Shown piece after piece: positions 47,319-64,000 of a DNA stretch of 64,000 bases (positions are counted from its first letter, which is position 1; each line of letters opens with the position of its first letter). The translations under genes and the position numbers were made by a program. The notes beneath the pieces are model-generated. The model was given only the letters and a program-made list of their open reading frames with translations. It searched no databases and was not told the DNA's origin. Origin of the DNA: Hydractinia symbiolongicarpus (Eukaryota > Cnidaria > Hydrozoa > Anthoathecata > Hydractiniidae); NCBI RefSeq assembly GCF_029227915.1, contig NC_079886.1, positions 23,164,501-23,228,500 of the forward strand, written 5' to 3'.

Positions 47319-47738
47319 TTTGGAAAATTACAGCTGAGAATTGTAAATTTTAATTCTAAGTGATGGCATGAAGCCCTTTTTTATTAAAGCATGAGCTTAG
47401 TAGACTCAAAAGAGAAAAGTATACCTAGTTCATCTTGTTAAAATCGAATGTTTTCACACACCTACCCATCCGCCATCTTTATTTATGTTTACCCTTTAAA
47501 GATAGGGACGCAACAATATTTCTAGCAAATACGATATCCTTAATAGGTCATTACTAAAAAAATAAAACAAAAAGAACTTATTTGCTTTTGCTAATGTCAG
47601 CGTATCGGGAAGTGTTTTTATTGGTTGTCATGGTAAAATAACTCATCGCCCGTTCTTTTTAAAACAACCAAAAAATCAAAACATTACATTTGGTGCTGTT
47701 ATTATATTTTAGCTGTTTGGCTGACCTTACATTCAAAT
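47319..47738. promoter_or_regulatory. bidirectional promoter region, MYO1D (-) and ENKUR (+)
   Basis: Only 420 bp separate the two start codons, so both genes must start transcription within or close to this interval. It contains the X-box at 47624-47637, with an inverted CCAAT box (ATTGG, 47620-47624) touching it. No TATA box is obvious at a fixed distance. Confidence 0.7.
47624..47637 (+). promoter_or_regulatory. RFX X-box, 102 bp upstream of ENKUR start codon
   Basis: GTTGTCATGGTAAA matches the X-box form GTTRCCATGGYAAC at all but two positions. RFX factors bind such sites, usually within a few hundred bases of the start of ciliary genes. ENKUR is a ciliary gene, so position and partner agree. 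Binding is inferred. Confidence 0.65.
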
Positions 47739-48214
47739 ATGCATCGCAGATGTCCCGATTATGAAGAAAGCATATATAACTTAATACCTAAGACCCCAGA
47801 GAAGCCACCCAAGGCGGAAAGGTAACCATTTGTACCATATTTACATAGCTATTGCTACTGCGTCTTTATTTTGTGGGGTATAATTTAAATCTATTTTTTT
47901 CAGCTGACTATCTCAATTTAGATAGCGTGCTGTTATACACAGTTAAGGGATCACTTAATTACGATATATTTTTCCTCATTTTAGGTAGCTAACATTAGCT
48001 AATAGGTAGCTAAGTAAATGTAAAATATGTATCTAACAGAAAATTTATAATTTAAATAAACGCAGATACGCAGTTTTAAAGAACAAGAATTTTCGAGAAC
48101 GATATAAAGGCTGCAATACAGCTATGGACTTTTAAAATCAAGAATTTTCAAGCGTCATATAAAGCTGTAACACAGATGCACTTTCAAAGAAAGACAATCT
48201 CTGAGCATCATAAC

Positions 48215-48284
<70 letters not shown>

Positions 48285-51200
48285 GTGCATATTTTACATG
48301 GCTAGCCTCACAAATATCGAGGGATATACCCTGTCTATTATTTCCAGGAGGGGCCATGGCTTAGATCGAGAGTCCTAGAGTATTTAACACTCATTTTGAG
48401 CTACGCAGACCCAATAAGTAGGGCCCACGCTCTACTAGACAACTCCCGGCAACATCCAACGGCCCACACAGTGTGCCATCTCCCCAATTTCCCTCACATG
48501 GCTTGGGTTAACCCGGGGCTATGGTAACATTCACTCGCCCATGTTGAATCGCCGTCAAGAGGAATCGAACCCCGGTCTCCCGCACAGAGTACGAAAGCTA
48601 TAACCACTAATCTACGGCGCCACAAAGCTGCAATGCATATGTGGTGTTTGAGTGTATATGTGCATTGCAGTTTTAAATTTTTCTGTATGTATTCTAAAGT
48701 TTAGCCATTTTTGACTGCACAGTCTTATTTTTGCTGAGAGCCGTTGATTAAGGTTGCAGGAAACAACAGTGAGAAATATTCCTTTTGATATCTAACAAGA
48801 ACAAACAGAACATTGTATAGTCTTGTTTTCTATGATCTTATCATCTTTGCTGTTTAGGCCATATACACTTGTTATTTTAAGAACCACATTTTTTGGAGTT
48901 TAGGAGACAAGATTATTGTCAATTAAGGATTAGTTGGTTATAGTACCTAAACACCATATTTTGGTTTAAAATTGTTAAGAGACTTTTTCTACATGCCACA
49001 GAATTTCAAAAAATATATTTTTTTCTTCTTATTTTGTGAAACTTTGTTCTGGCAAAAATAGACTATAAACCCATTTGAATACTTATTAACCAGAACCAAT
49101 AGATTTAATGTACTATTTTAATGTGTCAAAGATTAGAAAATACATGACAATGCAAAGTCAGTGCTCTCAATCATTGCGCATCACATATCATTGTGCATGC
49201 GGAAAGAAACAAAAAAGCTCTTATTATCTTAAAGAAGATATGTTTTCTTTGCTCCATAACAAAAGACATTACCTGCAAAATACTTTCAATCAAGGCTTTA
49301 AAAAAAGTAAACAATGATATAACACATCGACTATACGCAATAGAAAACATAGTAGTTTGTGATCGCTCTTTTTAATTTTGCTTTCATTGTGATTTGGTCG
49401 CCATATTTATTTATTTCCAGGAATTACAAAGTGCTAAATTGCCAATATTACGAGAACAAATAATAAATTTAAAGTTAACCTGCAGTTTTATTTAAATTTA
49501 GGTGTGCAATATTTCAAGTCACAATTTATTGCACAAAATTGCCTTTGTGCCAAATTTAAATTGTTTTATACGATTTCAATGCAATCTATTCACTTTAAAA
49601 GTCTTTAAAGATATAGGAGGTGTAGTAAAGTTGTCTTGTGTGAAACTATGCCTTCAAATAAAGTAAAATGTAAAATTATTACTTCATGGACCAAGGAATA
49701 TGTGCAAAGGGCAGTGTTGATGTCTAAATCAACAACTTCATCAGCACATAGGATCACATAAAACTTATGATCTGTTTCCATGACCTACTCAACTAGTTAG
49801 CACTTTACGAAAGGGATTTTCATGTTCCTTTAACATTACTATACACTTACACACTACCTCTTATAGTACAATGTGTCTGAATCTTCCCTATGCTTTCATT
49901 TGAAAAATGACAGTATTGGATCAGCTTTGGGAAAATTAGGAAATGTATATTTACGGTTGAAGAAGAGGCATGATTAAAAAATTGCAAAACTGCCTTGTGT
50001 GAAAATGGATTTACTCCAATTTTATTTTAAATTTTAATTGAGATATATTTATTTGAGATAAATTGAAAAAAATTCTAACAGATAATCCAGAAATAAAAGC
50101 TAAAAATATATGGAAAAGGCTTTCACACTGACCCGAAAGTTATTAGGCTAATTAACCAACTAGTATATCAGCACATTGGCTGTCTGCAATGCTGCTGGAA
50201 ATGTGCTTGATCCTCTAATCAATCTACATGGAAGTGAAAAGACGCATTAAAAACACCTTGTAATCGTCTATAGGAGAAAATGTTAAACGAACGCATAAAT
50301 ACTTTTGGGTTATTGCTTTACAAAGTTCATTTTGTTAAGTTAGTAATAAAAAGGTTTTAAATAACCAATTTGAGATATTACTTTATAATTTACCCAGTTG
50401 TTTTGATCCTGTCCCAACCTTTCAAGGCAAATGAAGCCCAACCGAGAACAAGTATCAACAGTGTATGGTTTTTGCATCATTTTTATTGTCTTTGTTACTG
50501 TATATTCTTTATTATTTTAAAAGACGTTGTCTGCTATATTTCTTCTTTCGACTGTACCTATGAATTAAATATGATATCTGTTAGTTAAATGTGTCAAATA
50601 CTGGTGTCAAATACTGGTCTTCCAAAGAAAGCAATTCCAGATTTAGGCGAATACTATGACATGGTGACTTTAATAACCCTTCTCCATGCAACAGAAAACT
50701 ATAAAAACCATAAAAGAAAAAAGATTGTTTGCCATATTATATTGTGCACAGCGTGGCTGGTCATAAACTCTTGCAAGGTGTGCAACAATTTTTTACAAAT
50801 GCACCCTGAAATGCTATTTTCGACAAAAAATTATTGTGCGCTATTATTCTCTTGGAAAATAACGTTTGGGTTCTAAGCTATTTTAAATTTAAAGGCGATT
50901 TATATCATAAATCATTGCATTTGATTGCGCACTTATAGAAATACATTTTTTATTAAGTATTGCATTGACTTGACAACCCAATTTCCTGCATAAGTAGCAT
51001 GTCTTGACCAAAACTGGTCGAATTTTTCAAATCATACCAATTAGGTTCAAAACCTGTGAGGGTTGATAATTTCATCACAAAAACATTAATTGGAAGTATT
51101 TGAATTGTATTTAAGAAAATCCATTACCTTTCCCTTTTTTAATCTTCCTAATTGGATAATTCAATGTTTAATGAGGTACATACTTGGGATTAACGTATAT

Positions 51201-53388
51201 AAAATATAAACACATTTTTTTAGACACAAATCAAAATTTCAAACAACAGTTAAAGATGAACAAAAATTTAATAAAAAGGAGAACAAAACAATGGTATGTA
51301 TATAATTTGCAGAAAGAAAATGTCATTTAGAAGTTGTTTTTTTTAGCAAAGCTTTAGGACATGTATAATAAAAAATATACACCAGGTATTTTAGGCATGC
51401 CTTTAGGCATGATATGTGGGCCAAGTAATAAATCATAAATCATTAATGTTGCAGGTGGTATTAATCATTATCTTGCATGTATGTATGTTTATGCCTGTGC
51501 TATTGCACATATTCTAAATGTTTATTGTTTATGTTTAGGGTCCTGCTAAAGTTCCATTAAATGATCCAGAGAACTTCCTCAAAAAGAGATCGAAACTACC
51601 TAATCTTACAGAAAGTGAGTCGTTTACTAATTTGGCACTGTCCGACCAAGTTTTATGTCTAAATGTCTTTGTATTTGCATATCGCAATCTGTCAATATTT
51701 GGGAACATTATGTATTGGAAGGTTTTAGTTATTGAAATACAAATTGAACATCTTAAAGTTGGAGAAAATCTGTAAACTAATACAGATAGCTTCCAAGGAA
51801 TCTTATAGATCATATACAACAAAAAAAAAATCAGCACATATAATTCCTCTAATAAACGTCTCCCTTTAATAAACGTCGCCCTCTATTAAGCGCTACATCT
51901 TGAGAAGCAGCACTTATAAGAACAGATTAAACAAGAAATAACAAATAGTTTATACGAGTTTTACAGAGTACATACGATATTTAAAAAGCTAATATATATG
52001 TAAATATATACAAAGGCTAAAATTTCGTAATGAGGAAATATATATTCGTACCAATTTTTGTGCAGCGAAAAATCTATTTGCGCATATCATAGCAAAATAG
52101 CAATGTAAAAGTAATTCATGCTTGTTAATTTTTGCGAAAGTTTCCCAACGAATAACAAGAAAAATATAGTAAAACTCTGGCTGTTAGACACAGTCATAGA
52201 TTGATACCTGTTCGGTTTCATAAAAAAAAGCTTTTGCGCTAAATGTTTTGTGCATAATTTTGCGCTAAATTTCCTTTGCCAGCAAACTTTATTATGATTG
52301 GCTTACAGCCGTTGTATATATTCTATAAATATTTAGGGAACACACTAGGTAAAAATAATTAAGGAAAAAGAAAGCTGTTGGCTTCCATTTATGTTATTTT
52401 CTCGTTTAGTTCGATTGCTCAGATTGTATGCCCAGTAAGAACCTATATCAGTCCTTTAGGTTTTACTTTAGTTTGCAAGACATTTACATTTGCTTTGTCA
52501 GGTATCATAGGCTTACTGTGTACGTTAAAAATAATCCTTCATCGAAATATACGAGGACATGAAAACTATGTTCTATTACTGTGCTTTCAGAACAGAAATT
52601 CAAATATCCCGATGAAGAGCAAAGAAGACCGGCTGTCCCTAGACATACTGAGAAGCCTTTAATGGGAGTGACGACCAACAAAAACTTCATCACAACGAAT
52701 GCTGTAGAGAATATACTATCAGTACCAAAGAAACCGGCTGCAAATTTTGCAGATACCAGACGAGGCTCGACACATCCTTTGGAACCGTCAGGATTGACTC
52801 CGAAATACATGAAAAAAAAGGATTATGGTCAGACGCCTAATTATTTGGTCAAACGAAAAGAAGAAATCGATGAAATGCAGCAAGCGTACAATGAGTACGT
52901 ACAAGACTCGTTACGTAAAGGCGCAATGAAATGTTTATTGGAGGCTGAAAGGTGAGCATTTAATGTCGAAGCTGATTGGTTGTATTCTTTTTATAGTTTT
53001 CTACCCAAATGTTGATCGTGAAATCTGACTATAAATTCGGGGAATTCGGGATCCTACACTCAAAATGTGAGAAAGCCTGGAAGCTTCTTTGTTAATTCCA
53101 ATGCCTGGCCAAACTACGACAACTTTGGAACGTGAAAACTTTTCTCTGTCGAAGTTTTAGATAATTAAGTATGAGAAGATGTTTTCCTATTTTAGACAGA
53201 ACATAATATCTGGTTTAAAATCGAACTGGGAGGAAATTCACCATCAATACCAAGGATTATCTGTCGTTACTGATACCGCACCGAAGAAGAATCGAAAAGA
53301 ACGGATGGAAGCAGAAATGGACCAACTGGAGAAGGATATCGAACTTTTGGAAAAACATACAAAAATATATATTGCGAACGCATCTTAA
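47739..53388 (+). CDS. ENKUR: Enkurin, ciliary/flagellar calmodulin- and TRPC-binding protein
   Basis: Enkurin is a microtubule inner protein and adaptor of motile cilia and sperm flagella that binds calmodulin and TRPC channels. Exons: 47739-47821, 51224-51293, 51539-51614, 52591-52951, 53196-53388, joining in frame to 260 residues plus TAA; human ENKUR is 256. Recognisable parts: an N-terminus with ESIYNLIPKTPEKPPK (proline-rich), TVKDEQKF, MGPAKVPLNDPENFLKKRSK, a central LEPSGLTPKYMKKKDYG, and the C-terminal enkurin domain with MEAEMDQLEKDIELLEKH and YIANAS. The C-terminal part is predicted coiled-coil. The first exon is short and the first intron (3.4 kb) carries a SINE. Head-to-head with MYO1D; an X-box lies upstream. 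Confidence 0.95.
48075..48217 (+). repeat. about 52-bp tandem repeat, interrupted by a SINE
   Basis: Units begin near 48080 (AAGAACAAGAATTTTCGAGA), 48137 (AAATCAAGAATTTTCAAGCG) and 48190 (AAAGACAATCTCTGAGCATC), each leading into ATAAAGCTGCAATACAG-like sequence. The third unit is cut after ATAACAAAG and resumes after the SINE as CAAAGCTGCAATGCATATG at 48623. Confidence 0.65.
48218..48623 (-). mobile_element. tRNA-derived SINE with long (TATC)n tail, in ENKUR intron 1
   Basis: Read on the minus strand it begins with a tRNA-like head at 48623. The A box TAGATTAGTGG is at 48604-48614 and the B box GGTTCGATTCC at 48561-48571. A body of about 260 bp follows, ending in a pure (TATC)n tail (48218-48284, about 17 units, GATA on the plus strand). 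ACAAAG-like sequence on both sides is a probable short target duplication. Two more copies lie at 63366-63480 and 63741-64000. Confidence 0.82.
51838..51910. repeat. dispersed 'AATAAACGTC..CCCT' repeat in ENKUR intron 3
   Basis: TCTAATAAACGTCTCCCTTT, then TAATAAACGTCGCCCTCTAT and TAAGCGC, follow in a short block. It is the same style as the interior of the 24532-24703 MITE and is likely a fragment of the same or a related element. Confidence 0.4.
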
Positions 53389-55771
53389 ACCTAAATTTTC
53401 TAATTTTTAAATTTATTTTTCTATATATAAATATTTCTTGATATTATTTTAAGCTGGTATTTCTTTGTTTTTAAAAAAAATCATTTGCAATTACTCTTGT
53501 CCTAAGTATATCGCAGGTTTTGGAGGACTATATATTTTTTTCCGTCAAACATTTTTTTTGACTTTAATATGTATATACTTGATCGAATGAAAGAGATTTT
53601 AGCTACTAACAAATTACGTAACCGTTTTTTCTTTGATTAGAGAGTACAGTCTGTTTAATTTCCTCTTAGAGAAATATTTTAGTTAGGGCAATTTTCAATT
53701 GCAAAGGAAAGGTCAACTATGACAGTCTCAGAGTAGGGAGGGACTAACTTCAACAAATGAGGGAAAAGTTTCAGGAAAAGAAATGCTATTTAAATTTTTC
53801 TGCGGGCGTGTATTTTACAGACCAGAAGTAACTATCTAAATTTGACATTTATATTGATGTCAACAATATGTGTTAAATTTTGCAAAATAGGAGTGTAATC
53901 ATTTAATTAGGGTTAATTAATTTTTGCGTGAGCCGTTGGCGAGAAAGCCGAAAACGAAGTTTAAACTTTTTCTACGAATTTTAAAATTAAAAATTACTGA
54001 TTTTTGAAGATTTAAAGACCTAATGTCATTGAAAAAGTAGATACAGCTTGCCTACCTGCTGCGTCTGTGTTGCAAAACCTAGCATCTTTGTAACCGTTTG
54101 TCAAAAGTAAATGAAAAACTAATAGAGGCAACAGAACATTTCTGGAGAAATATTTTTTGTACATTGTCGGGTCATTGATGACCCATCAAATTCTTTATTG
54201 ATTTCCGCCGGCGAAGGCGGAATCTTTAATATCGCCTGGGAAGATAGAGATAGAGCCTGGACGCCTAAAACTTATCCAGGCTAAAGCTTAAATCCTCGTT
54301 TTGACAGATTTTTTGCTGAGAACGAGGCTAAAATGAGTTTTAAGCCAATAAGAATCCTAACAGTGCAACAAATTGTTTTATTATCCAATGAACATTACTT
54401 TATTTTAAAGTTTATAATCGAAAGTTAAAGCTCGTGCAGTGTAGCATAATGAAGATCGTCTTACAATGCGCCACCTTTGATGTTATATAATTACGTCATT
54501 TCCTTCTGTACTACAATTTTGTAAGCACGTAGACTAAAGCTATATTCAGCAGAACTAATTAGTTATCAATGAATTTTAATTTAAAGAGGAATTGTTGAGG
54601 TTGGATATTTTTGGTGAAAGATAATGTATTATAGCTATAAAATCGTGACAAATATGTCACGATTTTATATTTTTTTTCAGATTATTGCTAATGGCGGAAA
54701 TCTTTAAGCCGCAGGGCTTCTTGTTTTCTCTATTGATCTTTCGTCTAAGCAAACTTTTCCACGGACCCTGTAACTAGTCTGGGGTAGAATTAACTAGCGT
54801 TGTCTGCAGCATCAGTAACGAGAGACCAATTCTCCAAAGTTGGTTTAATGCACATCCTTTAAACCCAAATGTCTCCTTAGCCTAATGGTTCGATACTTCA
54901 TCCATAGCATGAGAAACAGGTTAACAATTTTCTGGAAAAAAATTAATATGGACGAGTTATTAGCAACGGCATTAAAACATTACCCCTAAACAAGTGGATT
55001 TTCCGTGTGTTATGCAACTAATTAAGGATTTTTCCTTATAAAATTAACAGTAAGCCAGGTCCGATATAAGCTTTAAACAGGTATATAGCACGACAAAGAA
55101 GACAATCACGACCGTAATCTCAAGACACCACTGTGTTGACGTGCGATCCCTGGAAGTCACTGAACTTCCATCTTTATGCATTTGTAGATTACGCAACGTT
55201 TTAAAAATTTAAATAGCTCAAAAACAAATGATATTATATAAAAAAAATCATAGAAAAAATGCTGATTGTGAACCTTCGCATGCAACGTTCGAATGGAAGA
55301 AATGGGAGAGAAAAGAAAGAAAGCAGAAAGATAATTTAGTATACAATATTATTGCAGTACAAAAATTTTTTTAATGGCTATATATTTACATTTTTTAGTA
55401 CTCAGGAATTGACTACGCCCTTTACAAGATAAATTGTGGGTGATTTGGTAGTTTTAAAAATTTCACAAATGGAACTAGGCTAACATACAAAATACTTGGG
55501 TTTACTAATATAAAATACATAGTTAATAATATATAAAATATTCCCGCTAGAAAAAAAAGAAATTTTTTTGCTGAAGACAAAATTCAAATATTAGCTAGTT
55601 CAGTCAAGCAAGTGCGCTTATCGAAATCAAACTTTCATCACGTTTGTCGAACTTTCAGAATAACATTGTTGCTTTTACAATTCCTATCATTTTTACCCTG
55701 TATCTACCCATTTCAGGCGGGGCTGGTTTTGCTTGCTTGTTCAGTGTAACCACTCATTCTCAAATTAAATT
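53389..55771. other. convergent intergenic region between ENKUR and PECR, no gene seen
   Basis: AT-rich. It contains the ENKUR 3' UTR, a repeat-like block (54180-54730) with GGCGGAATCTTTAA and GGCGGAAATCTTTAA in direct orientation at its two ends, and the hairpin at 54637-54668. No open frame has protein-like features. Confidence 0.45.
54637..54668. repeat. perfect 14-bp inverted repeat, 4-nt loop
   Basis: ATAAAATCGTGACA and TGTCACGATTTTAT around AATA. A perfect hairpin in the ENKUR/PECR intergenic region, within the block flanked by GGCGGAA(A)TCTTTAA words. Confidence 0.75.
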
Positions 55772-62898
<7,127 letters not shown>

Positions 62899-63223
62899 TT
62901 TGTGAAGAATTTAAAGTGTCGTTATGAGCACACTTACTAACGATAACTATTTTAAAATAGTTTTTGCATAAAGTAGTCACGTGTGTGGCCAGAGCCAAAA
63001 AGTATTTTTCGGAATTTTTGCTCGCAAACTAGATACATATGTATGTAATTTATAGACCGGAGTAACAGTAACAATTCTTTCATAGATTTGTTGCTATATC
63101 TGGTCCTTACAATATTTATCTGTGGTTGTTATGTACATGCTTTACCTGTCAACGGAGAAAGAACAAAAATAGGCAGCCGACATAAAAGGAGCTTTCGGAA
63201 AATCTCTAGCAAAAATTGTGAAA
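62899..63223. promoter_or_regulatory. PECR promoter region, possibly bidirectional
   Basis: 325 bp upstream of the PECR start codon. It holds an E-box in a TCACGTG context (CACGTG at 62978-62983), 80 bp from the ATG. A possible start of a divergent gene follows at 63224. The role is inferred from position only. Confidence 0.4.
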
Positions 63224-63248
63224 ATGAGTACTCGACAAGTATTGCAAG
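63224..63248 (+). CDS. possible first coding exon of a divergent gene, unidentified
   Basis: ATGAGTACTCGACAAGTATTGCAAG is followed by GTAACA, a fair donor site, giving MSTRQVLQ and then a phase-1 splice. It sits head-to-head with PECR, as ENKUR sits with MYO1D. No further exon is visible before the window ends, so this is a guess from start codon, donor and position. Confidence 0.2.
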
Positions 63249-63365
63249 GTAACACTTTTTTGTAACATTTAGCTACTTTAAAGGAAGAACATTTTGTGGG
63301 AAAAAAATTTGCGAATCAGAAAAATTGCAAAGTTGCACGGAGTTATCTGGTTAGCTAAAGTGCCG

Positions 63366-63480
63366 ACCCTACCTTATATTGGGTCTGCGTACTCAAAATG
63401 GGCACTAAATGCCCTTAGACTCTCTATCTAAGCCATGCCTTCTGGAAATAATAGGTATACCCGTTGATATTTGTAAGGCT
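63366..63480 (+). mobile_element. 5'-truncated, diverged copy of the (TATC)-tail SINE
   Basis: Its plus strand follows the minus strand of 48300-48440: ATTGGGTCTGCGTACTCAAA, CTCTATCTAAGCCATG, CTGGAAATAATAG and TTGATATTTGTAAGGCTA in the same order. It lacks the tRNA-like head and is clearly older than the copies at 48218-48623 and 63741-64000. Confidence 0.75.
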
Positions 63481-63740
63481 ACCTATAGATGGATTACAGA
63501 TTGTTTACTTTTCAGAGCTCTTTTTGGCTGTCTGGTGGGCATTTTTTTAAAAAAGGTTTTTGCAGCTCAAATAGGAGTTTTAAACATTCTAGAACTGCCT
63601 TTGTGGTCCCTCCTGACAACGTAATATAAAGGGTGTATGGCTGAAAATTGGTGAGACTGATCACATAAAATATAAATTAAAACTTAAAATATATATAGGT
63701 ACGAATGAAACAAGTCTGCATAATTGCACTTATAAGCAGA

Positions 63741-64000
63741 GATAGATAGATAGATGTGCATATTTTACATGGCTAGCCTCACAAATATCGAGGGATATAC
63801 CCTGTTTATTATTTCCAGGAGGGGCCATGGCTTAGATGGAGAGTCCTAGAGTATTTAATGCTCATTTTGAGCTACGCAGACCCAATTAGTAGGTCCCACG
63901 CTCTACTAGACAACTCCCGGCAACATCCAACAGCCCACACAGTGTGCCATCTCCCCAATTTCCCTCACATGGCTTGGGTTAACCCGGGGCTATGGTAACA
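63741..64000 (-). mobile_element. SINE copy with short (TATC)n tail, cut by window end
   Basis: The body matches 48285-48530 with only a handful of substitutions (for example CTGTTTATT for CTGTCTATT, GATGGAGAG for GATCGAGAG). Its GATA tract (63741-63755) is about 3-4 units long against about 17 in the ENKUR copy. The tRNA-like head lies beyond the window. Confidence 0.88.

Noticed and set aside
48550..48623. tRNA gene on the minus strand
   Set aside because: It is the head of a SINE with a second near-identical body at 63741-64000 and a (TATC)n tail.
50370..50876. Two consecutive open frames in ENKUR intron 1
   Set aside because: No recognisable similarity; the first and second are in different frames with stops and no conserved motif. 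Could be an old repeat, but unsupported.
54637..54668. Rho-independent terminator
   Set aside because: The window is eukaryotic nuclear DNA; the hairpin has no such role here.

Overview
This is eukaryotic, AT-rich genomic DNA from an animal. Five conserved, intron-rich animal genes can be spliced together by eye with GT-AG introns, and each joined reading frame stays open. The sequence has many short inverted-repeat elements, tRNA-derived SINEs and non-LTR retrotransposon remains. Protein similarity (recalled, not searched) and the repeat style suggest an early-branching invertebrate, most likely a cnidarian and perhaps a hydrozoan. That placement is inference.

Layout. 21-11444 (+): the 3' 20 exons of DHX8/Prp22, a spliceosomal DEAH-box helicase; its start lies upstream of the window. 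12153-17426: a complete foldback-type DNA transposon with a perfect 10-bp target duplication and long inverted arms made of 10-bp tandem units. 18185-20895 (+): a decayed non-LTR retrotransposon, itself split by a roughly 1.05-kb inverted-repeat element. 21901-27151 (+): ANKLE2, 8 exons, a LEM-domain and ankyrin protein of nuclear envelope reassembly. 29489-47318 (-): a class I myosin of the MYO1D/G type, 24 exons, 1005 residues; its second intron carries a degenerate RTE-like retrotransposon on the opposite strand. 47739-53388 (+): ENKUR (enkurin), 5 exons, 260 residues. 55772-62898 (-): PECR, peroxisomal trans-2-enoyl-CoA reductase, 7 exons, 288 residues. 62899-64000: a possible first exon of a divergent gene and two copies of a SINE that also sits in the ENKUR intron.

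The genes alternate in orientation: ANKLE2 and MYO1D converge, MYO1D and ENKUR diverge from 420 bp, ENKUR and PECR converge, and PECR may diverge from a further gene. They do not form one pathway. The MYO1D/ENKUR intergenic region holds a near-consensus RFX X-box 102 bp before the ENKUR start codon, which fits ENKUR being a motile-cilium gene.

The most unusual item is the foldback transposon. Arms of 10-bp repeats, a 10-bp target duplication and no intact transposase recall the Drosophila FB/NOF (Mutator-related) elements. Inside it are a nested TA-flanked MITE, a G-rich tract, diverged long tandem repeats and a short acidic coding fragment on the minus strand that could be a remnant last exon.
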